64,000 nucleotides of DNA, taken from positions 599,902,498-599,966,497 of the forward strand of contig CM053026.1 in the NCBI GenBank assembly GCA_028564925.1, in the 5' to 3' direction. Made by a program: the position numbers and the translations under genes. Below the pieces are notes generated by a model. The model did no database searches, was not told the DNA's origin, and worked only from the letters and a program-made list of their open reading frames with translations. Positions 10,028-21,245 of this stretch are shown here, piece after piece (position 1 is the first letter of the stretch; the number at the start of each line of letters is the position of its first letter). The stretch comes from Lithobates sylvaticus. Its lineage: Eukaryota; Chordata; Amphibia; Anura; Ranidae.

Positions 10028-10423
10028 TACTGTCAATAGTAATGGGACTTTTAAGGTAGATCTGACAATCGTATGTATTTCAATAAAAGGCTTTTATGCC
10101 AAGTTTATTACAAAAGATCCACAGAGTATACAAGCAAATTACATACACAAAATACTGTATCAATGTTTTTACATAAACATGGCTAAAAGTATGCAAACCC
10201 CATGTGTCTATAATATATAAAAAAATGTAGCATGCCTATGATAGTTAACATTTTTGTAGAGAAATCAGGACAAAACCCATCCTGTTTTGGAAAAACTCCT
10301 TTAGGGAATAAAGCAGGGGTATGCCGTGTCTTGGAAGCAATCACATTATTAACTATATCAATCACATTATCTAGAAAGTACCAATATCAAAATGCTGTCA
10401 TAATATATTGTCCACGATATACT

Positions 10424-11979
10424 TACAGTATCTCACAAAAGTGAGTACACCCCTCATTTTTTTGTAAATATTTTATTATATCTTTTCATGTGACAACACT
10501 GAAGAAATGACACTTTGCTACAATGTAAAGTAGTGAGTGTACAGCTTGTATAACAGTGTAAATTTGCTGTCCCCTAAAAATAACTCAACACCCAGCCATT
10601 AATGTCTAAACCGCTGGCAACAAAAGTGAGTACACCCCTAAGTGAAAATTTTCAAATTGGGCCCAATTAGCCATTTTCCTCCCTGGTGTCATGTGACTCG
10701 TTAGTGTTACAAGGTTTCAGGTGTGAATAGGGAGCAGGTGTGTTAAATTTGGTGTTATGGCTCTCACTCTCTCATACTGGTCACTGGAAGTTCAACATGG
10801 CACCTCATGGCAAAGAACTCTCGGAGGATCTGAAAAAAGGAATTGTTGCTCCACATAAAGATGGCCTAGGCTATAAGAATATTACCAAGACCCTGAAACT
10901 GAGCTGCAGCATGGTGGCCAAGACCATGCAGCAGTTTAACAGGTTCCACTCTGAAAAGGCCATGCACGGTCGTCGAAGTAGTTGAGTGCACGTGTTCAGC
11001 GTCATATCCAGAGGTTGTCTTGGGGAAGGTTGTCTTTGCATCAAATTGATCTGCATGACTGTCATCCCAGGAGGAAGCCTCTTCTAAAGATGATGCACAA
11101 GAAAGCCGAAAACAGTTTGCTGAAGACAAGCAGACTAAGGACATGGAATACTGGAACCTGTCCTGTGGTCTGATGAGACCAAGATAAACTTATTTGGTTC
11201 AGATGGTGTCAAGTGTGTATGGCAGCAACCAGATGAGGAGTACAAAGACAAGTGTGTCTTGCCTACAGTCAAGAATGGTGGTGGGAGTGTCATGGTCTGC
11301 GGCTGCATGAGTGCTGCTGGCACTGGAGAGCTACAGTTCATTGAGGGAACCATGAATGCCAACATGTACTGTGACATACTGGAGCAGATCAAATCCCTCC
11401 CTTCTGAGACTGGGCTGCAGAGCAGTATTCCAACATGATAACAACCCCAAACACACCTCCAAGATGACCACTGCCTTGCTAAAAAAGCTGAGGGTAAAGG
11501 TGATGGACTGGCCAAGCATGTCTCCAGACCTAAACCCTATTGAGCATCTGTGGAGCATCCTCAAACAGAAGGTGGAGCGCAAGGTGGAGCGCAAGGTCTC
11601 TAACATACACCAACTCCATGATGTCGTCATGGAGAAATGGAAGAGGACTCCAGGGGAAACCTGTGAAGCTCTGGTGAACTTCATGCCCAAGAGGGTTAAG
11701 GCAGTGCTGGGAAATAATGGTGGCCACACAAAATATTGACACTTTGGGCACAATTTGGACATTTTCACTTAGGAGTGTACTCACTTTTGTTGCCAGTGGT
11801 TTAGACATTAATGGCTGTGTGTTGAGTTTTTCTGAGGGGACAGCAAATGTACACTGTTATACAAGCTGTACACTCACTACTTTACATTGTACCAAAGTGT
11901 AATTTCTTTTCACATGAAAAGATATAATAAAATATTTACAAAAATGTGAGGGGTGTGCTCACTTTTGTGAGATATTGTA
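10424..11979 (+). mobile_element. Tc1-like transposon, decayed
   Basis: Ends TACAGTATCTCACAAAAGTG and CACTTTTGTGAGATATTGTA are inverted and include the TA target. A second inner repeat pair, CAACAAAAGTGAGTACACCCC (about 10619) and its complement (about 11780), gives the long two-box inverted repeat typical of this fish/frog family (about 210 bp). It encloses a broken transposase. Confidence 0.9.
10797..11739 (+). pseudogene. Tc1-like transposase, broken
   Basis: The start ATG at 10797 begins MAPHGKELSEDLKKG, a paired-type DNA-binding N-terminus. A stop at 10983-10985 ends the first frame near residue 62. Later frames keep the first catalytic block LWSDETKINLFG (about 11159-11195), the VKNGGGSVMVCGCMSAAGTG block, the second block QHDNNPKHTSK (about 11427-11460, with Asn in place of the usual Asp of the NDPKH box) and the third, [11 protein letters not shown] (about 11523-11555). 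A 12-bp tandem duplication at about 11572-11595 repeats KVER. At least one frame change separates the first and second catalytic blocks, so there is no functional product. Confidence 0.85.
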
Positions 11980-12479
11980 CATAGTAGATCAACAACACCA
12001 TATAAATAATAGTTCAATACAGATGGTTGCAAGAATAGGGCTGCCAACACACTGCTTGTCCACCCTGGACCTGGATGAGGATACATCCCAGGGCCCAACA
12101 CGCATCCACTGGGGCTACCTGGCGTATGCCAGAGAGGGTGAGCTAACAGGAACCCACATCACCTTAACAATGAAAAATATAAATTATAAATATAAACCCT
12201 TTCTAAAAGGGACAAGCAAGTGGTTGGCATGATTCTAAATGTGAATGTTCCCATCAGCAGAAAAAGAAGAGTGATGGTAAAGTAAGGACTGATGTCAAAT
12301 CCCCTACAAAATATACAGTAGTATCCCAGAAAAAACTTTTAGATATGTGAAAGGAAAATAGTAATATATACATGAAATACTGAACTTTCATACCATGTGT
12401 AAAACAGAGCAGCCACTCACTCCCATCCCCATCTTGATGTCAGCCATGTGTGAACCCAGTCTTGCCTACAATGCCTACA

Positions 12480-13745
12480 ATGCCTTGGAAAATTATTCAT
12501 ACCCCTTGAAATTTTCCACATTTTGTCATGTTATATTCAAAAGCGTAAATTTATTTTATTGGGGTTTTATGCAATAGACCAACACAAAGTGACACATAAT
12601 GGTGAAGTGGAAGGAAAATTATAAATGGTTTTCAATTTTTTTAATAAATAAATATGTGAAAAGTGTGGCGTGCATTTGTATTCAGCCCCCTTTACTCTGA
12701 TACCCCTAACTAAAATCTAGTGGAACCAATTGCCTTCAGGAGTCACCTAATTAGTAAATAGAGTCCACCTGTGTGTAATTGAATCTCAGTATAAATACAG
12801 CTGTTCTTTGAAGCCCTCAGAGGTTTGTTAGAGAACCTTAGTGAACAAACAGCATCATGAAGGCTAAGGAACACAGCAGACAAGTCAGGGATAAAGTTGT
12901 GGAGACGTTTAAAGCAGGGTTAGGTTATAAAAAAATATCCCAAGCTTTGAACATCTCACAAGCACTGTTCAATCCTTCATCTGAAAATTGTAAGAGTATG
13001 GCACAACTGCAAACCTACCAAGACATGGCCGTCCACCTTAACTGACAGGCCGGGCAAGGAGAGCATTAATCAGAGAAGCAGCCAAGAGGCCAGTGGTAAC
13101 TGTGGAGGAGCTGCAGAGATCCACAGCTAAGGTGGGAAAATCTGTCCACAGGACAACTATTAGTCATGCACTCCACAAATCTGGCCTTTATGGAAGAGTG
13201 GCCAAGAAGAAAGCCATTGTTGAAAGAAAGCCACAAGAAGTCCCATTTGCAGTTTGCAAGAAGCCATGTGGGGGACACAGCAAACATGTGTAAGAAGTTG
13301 CTTTGGTCAGATGAGACCAAAATTGAACTTTATGGCCTAAAAGCAAAAAGTTATGTGTGGCATAAAACTAACACTGCCCATCATCCCGAACACACCATCC
13401 CCACCGTGAAACATGGTGGTGGCGGCATCATGTTGTGGGGCTGCTTTTCTTCAGCAGGGACAGGGAAGCTGGTCAGAGTTGATGAAAAGAGGGATGGAAC
13501 CAAATACAGGGCAATCTTAGACGTAAACCTAATAGAGTCTGCAAAATACTTGAGACTGGGGCAGATGTTCACCTTTCCGGTAGGACAACGACCCTAAATA
13601 TACAGCCAGAGCTACAATGGAATGGTTTAGATCAAAGCATATTCATGTGTTAGAATGGCCCAGTCAAAGTCGAGACCTAAATCCAATTCAGAATCTGTGG
13701 CAAGACTTGAAAATTGCTGTTCACAGATGTTCTCCATCCAATTTG
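12480..13745 (+). mobile_element. Tc1-like transposon, second family, 3' end lost
   Basis: The left end carries the ATTCATACCCCTTGAAATTT box of a well-known vertebrate Tc1 family, followed by TCATGTTAT and a short leader. The transposase region runs to about 13745, where the sequence changes abruptly to a GC-rich block with no right terminal repeat. It lies in the centre of the inverted-repeat structure 10046-14953. Confidence 0.8.
12857..13740 (+). pseudogene. Tc1-like transposase, broken
   Basis: The N-terminus MKAKEHSRQVRDKVVETFKA (12857) is followed by a helix-turn-helix region that loses frame near 12960-13040. The middle reads TVEELQRSTAKVGKSVHRTT (13099 on), then another frame carries KLLWSDETKIELYG (catalytic Asp block, about 13295), VKHGGGGIMLWGCFSSAGTG (about 13408) and, after a further frame change, [17 protein letters not shown], where the catalytic Glu position of the third block reads Gln. 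The end is missing. It has at least three frame changes and is inactive. Confidence 0.85.
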
Positions 13746-14020
13746 ACATCCCTCACCTAACGCCGCCCAACAGGAGAACCGGTGAACCGTGCGCAACCCT
13801 GCCTCTAAGAGCGGGACAGCAGCATGCTGGAAGACCGCCGACACAGAAGAAGTGGTCCACACTCCCCTGTCCAGCACCGCAACACCACTAAAGTTAGGAG
13901 TAGATGGCTGCTCTGTTTTAGACATGGTATGAAGTTTCAGTATTTCATGTCAGGTTTTGTCCTGATGTCTCTAGAAAAATGTAAGCTATGACAGGCATAC
14001 TACAATTTCTTATATATTAA

Positions 14021-14785
14021 CCTCCCTGGCGGTATGCTTATGTCAGATTTTTGCGTCTCAAAGGGATACATTGTTTTGCATGGAAATTTGGCATTTTATA
14101 TTGTAGGCCTGTAATTCTTAGTAATAACACAATTAAACACACTTAAATCTGTTTATTATTATATTATAAAAAATAATAATATATTAATAATATATTTTAT
14201 TCAATAATGTAATCAAATCAAAAACACTGAAATTTGCTTAGTTGCAGAATTGTTGAAGTCGTCACTTTCAGTGTCTGATAAAGAATTTCCCCATGAATCA
14301 CTATTGTTCAATTCTGAAAGTGATTCTAATTTACTATTACTTTTTTCTTGCTGATCTAAACCCGCTTTTGACATAAAGGGACTTTTTGGATGCCATGGAC
14401 AATCTCAAGTTTCCAGGCAGAAAGAACAATATACAGTATATATTATAAATGTGCATGCAGGGCACTGGACAAAGCACTAGGGACAAAAGGGAGGTGAAAT
14501 GGTTTGATACAGTAATGTAATCAACTGTGTTGTGTTCTGTATTTTTCACTTTTTGAATTTGCCGCCGGGCTACGTTCCCTGCGAGCGTCACGATGCACGG
14601 GGACGGAGCCCGGAACAGTAAGACATCAGGCGGATGAGACGGCGGAGGACACAGTGGGGGGACATCGCAGGATCCTGGGGACAAAGTAAGTACGCTCTAC
14701 CAGGATACTGCGATGCAGCTCGAGGTTACTGCTTTTGGTAGTGAAAATTCACCCCGAGCCACACTCGGGAATACCGCCATGGAGG
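14021..14785. mobile_element. TTAA-target MITE (piggyBac- or Kolobok-like)
   Basis: Inverted ends CCTCCCTGGCGGTAT (14021-14035) and ATACCGCCATGGAGG (14771-14785) are flanked by TTAA on the left (14017-14020) and TTGA on the right (14786-14789), consistent with a TTAA duplication that has one change. It interrupts the right arm of the inverted repeat 10046-14953, so it is younger than that arm. Its GC-rich 3' part (14560-14760) resembles 17050-17350. No coding frame. Confidence 0.75.
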
Positions 14786-14953
14786 TTGAGGACACATGTG
14801 GTTTTAATACCTTTAGCTGTGTTTATGTAATAACATTGATACTGTATTTTGTGTATGTAATGTAGTTTTATACTCTGTAGATCTTTTGTAATAAACTTGG
14901 CATACCAGATTTTTATTGAAATATAGACGATTGTTATATCTTCCTTAAAAGTC

Positions 14954-16189
14954 TCATAAAGGGGTTTTTGTACGATTGTTTCAGTTATTCAAATTTTATT
15001 TATATAAAGAATAAAATTGTTTGAAAAACAATGGCTGATCATACGTTTTCACTCTCATAAATGTAATATTTCAAAATCTCAATATTACAATATCCATAAG
15101 ATGATAAACACAAATTCCTGTAAATTACATATATACTTTGTTGTAAATGTAGTAATCAACAGATAAAAAAGATGAAATTTTGCCCTTGTCCAACAAGTTT
15201 CAAGTAACTCTTCCTCAGGGGCAGAGGTGGGACTTCAAGATCTATATATTGATGCACAATAAAATCATAAATGCCCTGGACATAGTTAAGCATAATCGTC
15301 CAAAGCCACGACTGTCAAAAAATCCAAAGACTTACGTCAACAACGAGAGTAATGTACTTATCAGCCCTATGCAAGTTACAATCAGTCCAGCAATTGGACC
15401 CGACCCGAGGCGCATGGAGATGAGAGGTGCCTGCAAGAATCCTTTGACAGGTAGCTAGTCTCATTTAAAAATAATAATAATAAATAGCAGGTAAGGAAAG
15501 GAAGTCTCATAAGACCACAATATCCATATAAAGCCCAATACATTTTTTAATTTTCCCACAAAGTGGCACTCTTACAATCCCAAAGCCCAAGCAGAACAAA
15601 AATAATAAAGCCCCTAAGTACTAAACTCCCTGAACATAATAAAAATAAAAAATAAATAAATTGAGCGGAGCCACCATCATACATAATTTCCACATTCACA
15701 ATAAAATAGCAGTGATCCAGGTAGGAAGAGGAAGTGCAGGGACAATGTGTTACCAGCAAGTGGTGTCCTAGGGGATAGTATGCAGAATTTGTGTCCTAGG
15801 GGATAGTATGCACCACATCAAGAGGGAAGAACAAAAGTGCAGCTGTCACCCAGTGATGGCAGCAAGTATAAACTATCATGAACAAAATAAAATGCTGTCA
15901 GCCTGTCATTGACTTGTATGGACTGCTGCTCACAACTGTGCTCCTATGACTCTAGGGCAAAGAAATATGCTCCTTCTTGATCCAGTACAGCCCTTTGCTT
16001 TATTTTTTGTGAGCTCGGAGGGATGTTCGCCCCTGAGCGCACTGTCAATAGGTTGTTAAGGAGTGGGGCCGAGAAGACAGCAGCCGTGTCCTTAACAACA
16101 GAAGAGTCATCAGCTGTCAGCGAGCATCCCTGCTGACAGCTAAATGAAAAAAAAAACCTGCTGAATTTTCTGGCTATAGAAAATGTAAA
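14954..16189. other. intergenic, minor repeats only
   Basis: Mostly AT-rich sequence with no recognised protein. A short tandem duplication of gtgtcctaggggatagtatg lies at about 15763-15812. The 92-codon frame at 15180-15458 has no recognisable motif and I do not support it as a gene. Confidence 0.5.
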
Positions 16190-16820
16190 AAAAAAACGGC
16201 GTAGGGCCCCCCCCCCCCTAATTCAGGCCCTTCGGGTCTGGTATGTATTTTAAGGGGAACACTCATGCCAAAATACAAAAAATGGAGTAGTGTCCCCCCA
16301 AAATCCATACCAGACCCTTATCCGAGCGTGTAGCCTGGCAGGCCAGGAAAGGGAGGGAGCAAGCAATCTGCTCCCCACCCCAAAGCACCTTCTCCCCATG
16401 TTGATGGGGACAAAGGCCTCTTCCCCATAACCCTGGGCGGTGGTTGTGGGGGTCTTTAATAAGCCCCCCCCCCCAGATTCAGGCCCCCCATATGAATGAG
16501 TATGGGGTAGATAGCCGGTAATATAAAAAACATTTTTTTAAATGGCGTGGGGTCCCTCTCCCTATGGATACCAGGCCCTTTGGGTCTGGTATTGATTTTA
16601 GGGGAACCTCATGCCAAAATTAAGAAATAAATGGCTTGGGTTCCCCCTCAAAATCCATACCAGACCTTTATACCTGAGCATGCAGCCTGGCAGGCCAAAT
16701 AAGGGGGGGGAGCGAACACCCCCCCTCCCGAACCATACCAGACCACATGCCCTCAACATGTGGGGGTGCTTGTGGCAGGGGGGACTCTTCCCCCCACCCC
16801 AAAGCACCTTGTCCCCAATT
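16190..16820. repeat. dispersed GC-rich repeat, two tandem-like units
   Basis: Two related units (about 16195-16480 and 16540-16815) share GGCCCTTCGGGTCTGGTAT, a TTTTAAGGGGAACxC box, then AATCCATACCAGACC, CCTGGCAGGCC, CCAAAGCACCTT and CTTCCCC blocks. A third unit is at 17640-17940. Runs of C at 16208 and 16467 mark boundaries. Long open frames here are compositional. I recognise this as an abundant frog repeat but cannot name the family. Confidence 0.6.
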
Positions 16821-17000
16821 TTGGACTAAGTTGGTGTTTACACTGAAATGGGGGTTATTTACTAAAGGAAAATCGACTTTGCACTCCAAGTGCACTGCAA
16901 AAGTGCACTTGAAACTGCACTGAAAGTGCACTTGTAGTACAAAGTGGATTTGCCTTTAGTAAATAACCCCCATTTCAGTGTAAACACCAACTTAGTCCAA
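16821..17000. mobile_element. palindromic MITE, 180 bp
   Basis: A near-perfect inverted repeat: TTGGACTAAGTTGGTGTTTA at the left is complementary to the sequence ending at 17000, and the arms continue through GGGGGTTATTTACTAAAGG for about 48 bp. The core has repeated GTGCACTT words. It is related to the TTTACTAAAG family seen at 8129, 9418, 22210 and 27982. Confidence 0.75.
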
Positions 17001-17044
17001 AAAATGTTATTGAGCATTGAAAGAAGAAATCAACACACTGTTGA

Positions 17045-17350
17045 GTAGAAAACGTCTGGCTCGGGGTGGGAACTTTAGTACCAAAAGCGGTAACCCCGAG
17101 CCTGACTCGGGCTTGCATTGCAGGATACAGGGGGAAGTTACTTACCTTATCCCCTGGATCCTGCGATGTCTCCCCGCTGTGTGTGCATTGCTGGCTGATG
17201 ATTGGCCAAGCATGCACTGTGACCCCGCATGCTTGGCCAATCATAGAGCCAGCGGCAAGGAGAGCCATAAGTGGCCACAGGCAGGATGCCTGTGGCCAAT
17301 TATAGCTCAGGGGGTTTAGTACACGCCCCACGTTATATAAGGCCGCCACG
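17045..17350. repeat. dispersed GC-rich block related to 14560-14760
   Basis: CTCGGGGTGGGAACTTTAGTACCAAAAGCGG and the following GGATCCTGCGATGTC block correspond, inverted, to the 3' part of the TTAA element at 14021-14785. A small dyad (TTGGCCAAGCATG with CATGCTTGGCCAA, about 17202-17242) is present. No gene. Confidence 0.5.
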
Positions 17351-17589
17351 CCGGCGGCCTCGTTTATTGTGTTCCAGCGTGTCAGGGATATTATGTGCTG
17401 TGCTGTGCAGTGCTGCTGACTGCTGACATTATCTGTGCTGTGATTCTGGGGATTAGTGTGTGCGTGCTGTTAGTACAGCATTGCAGTATCACATTAAAAC
17501 ACCTTCCTTCCTTTCTTCATCATGTTGTGTTATCTAAGGCAGCCATCTGTGGCTAATGAATTGCCGGTTCCCGTAACACAGAGAACAGT

Positions 17590-17940
17590 CATTCATTGAA
17601 AGTCATTGATAAAAAAAAGTCATTGATAAAAAACAAAAAAACAAAAAAAAAAGCGTGGGGGTCCCCCCAAATCCAATAACCAGGCCCTTCAGGTCTGCTA
17701 TGGATTTTAAGGGGAACCCCGGCCAAAAAAAAAAAATGGCGTGGGGTCCCCCCCAAAATCCATACCAGACCCTTATCCGAGCACGCAACCTGGCAGGCCG
17801 CAGGAAAAGAGGGGGGGACGAGAGCGCCCCCCCCTCCCTCCTGAACCGTACCCGGCCACATGCCCAAAGCACCTTGTCCCCATGTTGATGAGGACAAGGG
17901 CCTCTTCCCCACAACCCTGGCCCCTGGTCTCTTCTGGGCC
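17590..17940. repeat. third unit of the dispersed GC-rich repeat
   Basis: It carries the same ordered blocks as 16190-16820 (CAGGCCCTTCAGGTCTG, AAGGGGAACCCC, AAATCCATACCAGACCC, CCTGGCAGGCC, AAGCACCTTGTCCCC). It is preceded by an A-rich run with two copies of AAAGTCATTGATAAAAAA (about 17600-17640). Confidence 0.55.
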
Positions 17941-17942
17941 GC

Positions 17943-18149
17943 TCCGCGCAATGGGAGGCTCCCGCTGTGTGAGGCTTTGCTGCGTCTGACAGGTCTTTTA
18001 TAACGGAGGGCGGAGCCACCTGGTGACCCCGCCCCCTCTGACGCACGGGGACGTCATGGGGAATTCCCTATGGCTTTCCTAATGACGTCAGAGGGGGGCG
18101 GGGTCACCAGGTGGCCCCGCCTCCGTTATAAAAGACCCATTGCGCGGAG
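17943..18149. repeat. hairpin with two 51-bp arms
   Basis: Arms 17993-18043 and 18086-18136 are complementary apart from about three small differences, with a 42-bp loop containing GAATTCCC. A 13-bp outer pair (17943-17955 with 18137-18149) continues the stem beyond a 37-base extra segment in the left arm. Both arms are very GC-rich. Confidence 0.85.
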
Positions 18150-19639
18150 TAAAACTTGTGTTTTACTTCAAAAAGGACAGTTTGTTTATGAGTATGTATA
18201 ATAAATACTAAAGAGCTGATATGTAAAAATATATAAATATATAAAACCTCAGTTTTAAATAGATAAGATAACTAAATGATGTGCTGCACCATTAGAAGTG
18301 TAGCCTACACTTAAAAGTCATATAAAAAGTATACTATGAGAGTAAAAATAGTGCGCAGATCAACCTTAATCTAATAAGATCTTAAGTAAAATATAATGTG
18401 TACAAATCTGTGATAAATATATAAATAAATTCCGTGCTAACGTGAACAATTAAAATTGCAGCTGCACAGAGTGCAAAAACTGTGCGTGGTAAATCAATCC
18501 CCAGACTTAACCACAGACACTCTTCCTTAATCCAATAAGATGATTAAATTAAATACCAATTCCGTGGTGCTTTAAAATAAATAAATAAATTCCACTGGAT
18601 AATAAATGAATTCCGTGCTAAAATAAACAATTACCACAGTGTGCTCAATAAAGGACTGTTCCTTTGAATTGCAGCTGCACAAGGTGCAAAACTAAATGAA
18701 ATAAATCACTCCACAATCATGTGAATAAATTATAGATATGTGAATAAAATATAAATAAATATGATGCTCCAAAAAATGCTCAATAGAATAATGGATGCTA
18801 ATGAAGATCCTATTCCGATGCTATACCCGCCCCATACATTTACCAATCGGCGAAAATTGTATAATTACTACCAATAAGCGGCTGGTAGCTAATGCATGAA
18901 TCCACTGGCAAATCGGCATAAAATAGCATAAAATCTGCAAAATCGGCATAAAATAGAGCTTGTAAGTGTAGGGGTGCTGATAGAACAATAAAAGATAAAT
19001 TGGAAAGTAACTGATATAAAACTTCCCTTATCACTTAGCTGGTTGCTTTATCTTCAAAAGTTCTGTTTGTATCTTGCTCCGGTGTTATATGAAAAAAGAA
19101 AAAGGAATGACACAAAAAACATTGCGCATCATTTATATTATGTAAATAAATGCCTAAAGTGTTTGTGTGCACTCACATCTACCCGGTGGGTTAAGGCGCA
19201 TTAATGAAGAAAGGTCAGGCTCCTTTGCAGGGCTGTCAGCCCTTCTCCTCCTCGCTCTGCCCGTGTCTCAGCACAGCGTCACTCAGGATCCTCCTTCCCG
19301 ACGCGTTGCGTCACAGGTCACGTGACTTTCGCAAGGGATAATAGCCCTGTGAACAGCGTGGAGGCTTTATAGCAACGAATTTGTTCAATCGGGTTGCCAT
19401 AGTGACATTGCATTGTTTGAGTCATCATTCCATTGCTTATCCGCCACACCGGGTGCCTATGTGCTGGTGCTATTAACTCTTTGCAGTTGTAAGGACCCAT
19501 ACTTGTCAGTACTTAGTGTCATAGCAATACATACGGATTTCTTGGAATGGGATTTGAAGCCGCATCAATTTAGCCTTCAGCAAAAAAATATATATACAGC
19601 GTTAATTTGAACTACAGTGTTAAACAAAGACACCATCTT

Positions 19640-19915
19640 TAATCAATATAAAAATAAAATAAAAAATTTAAACAAATGGAAAAATAGGAATAAAAATATA
19701 ATTTTAATTAAAGATATAAATATAAAAATAAAAATAAAATATAAAAATATAATAAAATAAAAATAAAAATAAAAATAAATAAATATAAAAATAAAATAAA
19801 AAATAAAAATAAATATAAAATAAAAATAAATATAAAAATAAAATAAAAAATAAAAATAAAAATAAATATAAAATAAAAATAAATATAAAAATAGAAGATA
19901 AAATTTATTAAAAAT
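19640..19915. repeat. (TAAAA)n / (TATAAAAA)n simple repeat
   Basis: Almost pure A and T built of ATAAAAATAAA words. The complementary 103-codon Phe/Tyr/Ile frame is a product of this composition and not a gene. Confidence 0.9.
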
Positions 19916-20477
19916 TACTTGAAGAATATGCATATAGAGAGTGTATATATACACACCGTGTTTCCAGCTGGACGTTCTATAAGTGGCCGCACATGCACAA
20001 ATTAGCGGGGACCCAAGACCACTCCGTGCATTTATCCACCACTATACAATATCCAAGCATTGGTATTTAAGCATAGGAATATAAGTAGAAAAAATCTCTA
20101 TTTACTAGGTGTTGGGGGAACATTAACTTTGTAGTAGCTCCCATAGAGACCGTACTCATATCAGGTGGACCCCAGTAAGTCCATATCAGAGAGAAAAAAA
20201 ATGTTTTAAGTTATTAACAATTATCATATACTATTAGTCTGTGCTGTATTTCATTTGTGGAGAAAATAAATATATGTGGTTAAAACTAAAATAGTAAAAA
20301 ACAATCATATGAAGGACAAAGTAAGAACCATAAAAATCTACAGAGAATATAAGAGTAAAAAAATATATAAAAATGTCTATTAAAAGTCGGATATAAAACA
20401 ATTAAGATCAAAATCAATGTTTAACCCTGCTGGTGCAAAACTGTTGATTTTGTATATCCAACTCGACTCACTCTTAC

Positions 20478-21080
20478 TTAATTCTCTGACCTTGTATCTA
20501 CCTCTCCAGGTAGAGGTAGATATTTTTCGATAGCCCAAAATTTTAGATCACAAGGATTTTTTTCATGGCATTGTGCAAAGTGCCTAGATACACTATGTTT
20601 TGGAAATCCTATTTTGATATTTTGCACATGTTCTCGTAGACGCTTCCACAGTGGTCTTTTTGTCCTGCCCACATACTGTAGTGAGCAAGAGCATTCCAAC
20701 ATGTATACGACACCTTCTGTTCTACAGGAAATAAAATCTTTTATTTCATATTCCATTTTTGTGGCTGCTGATATAAATTTATTTCCTTTTATTCCTTTTT
20801 GCTTCGTATGCCTACAAGCATAACACTGTTTGCATGGGAAAAATCCTTTACCTTGAAAAAACGACATAGTTTGATTAGACTTAGGAGGGTCTGGTACATT
20901 TTTAACTAATAAGTCTCTTAGTGTTGGAGCTTTCCGGTAGATGAATCTTGGTTTGTCTGGTAATACACCCTTCAATTGCTTATCTGCCTGCAGTAATGGC
21001 CAGTGTTTTTTATTAATACCTTCAATTTTTTTATATTGGATATAAAAATTTAAAAGCATAGGTATTTCTGTGTATTTCAA
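20478..21080 (-). pseudogene. Penelope-like element: RT thumb plus GIY-YIG endonuclease
   Basis: The 200-codon frame holds, in order, an RT C-terminal block (KHWPLLQADKQLKGVLPDKP, about residues 25-44; FIYRKAPTLRDLLVKN), a Cys-rich linker (FFPCKQCYACRHTKQKG, about 80-96) and a GIY-YIG nuclease core (VVYMLEC ... LQYVGRTKRPLWKRLREH, about 123-150), with the SRHF-CH segment after it. These are hallmarks of Penelope-like elements, which use the nuclease for integration. The frame opens at a TTG, so it is internal to a longer frame: upstream RT sequence continues in another frame to about 21235, and the C-terminal tail continues in another frame to about 20385. It is broken by at least two frame changes and lacks most of the RT. 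Confidence 0.88.
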
Positions 21081-21245
21081 ATTTTTTTCTATTGTTATCC
21101 TGTATGAGGTTCTTCCTTGGTATTCTTAGTACCTCTTGTATTTTTTGTTCTATGAATTCTTTATTGTACCCTTTTTCTTTGAATTTTCCTCCAATTGCAT
21201 TGGCTTGTTCCAGTGAGTAGGCAGGTACATTTCAAAAATACAATG

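Larger units (their letters stand above)
10046..14953. repeat. long inverted-repeat element split by nested insertions
   Basis: Outer left arm 10046-10278 is the inverted copy of 13953-14020 joined to 14790-14953 (233 versus 232 bp, about 85 percent identical by eye). The TTAA element 14021-14785 therefore inserted into the right arm. A further inverted pair, 12371-12425 with about 13895-13949, continues the same right arm inward, so 10279-12370 (which includes the Tc1 element 10424-11979) split the left arm. A second Tc1 remnant sits in the centre. The original element was perhaps 600-800 bp, with about 290-bp arms and a GC-rich core (13746-13890). Superfamily unknown. Confidence 0.7.
18160..21245 (-). 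mobile_element. Penelope-like element, 5'-truncated, minus strand
   Basis: The coding end (20385-21240) encodes the last part of a Penelope-type reverse transcriptase and its GIY-YIG endonuclease. Downstream on the minus strand lie a 3' tail with a CGACGCGTTGCGTCAC box (about 19298), an A/T-rich simple array (19640-19915) and imperfect direct repeats of about 190 bp (two units between 18425 and 18800 sharing GAATTCCGTGCTAA and TTGCAGCTGCACA). The left limit is approximate, and I cannot prove that the whole tail belongs to one insertion. Confidence 0.6.

Noticed and set aside
15180-15458. 92-codon frame on the plus strand
   Set aside because: No motif, no splice context and atypical composition; not supportable as a gene.
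16598-17349. Several Pro/Gly/Cys-rich frames of 70-124 codons
   Set aside because: They lie across known repeat blocks and palindromes and are compositional.
19643-19954. 103-codon Phe/Tyr/Ile-rich frame, membrane-protein-like
   Set aside because: Simple A/T repeat read on the minus strand.
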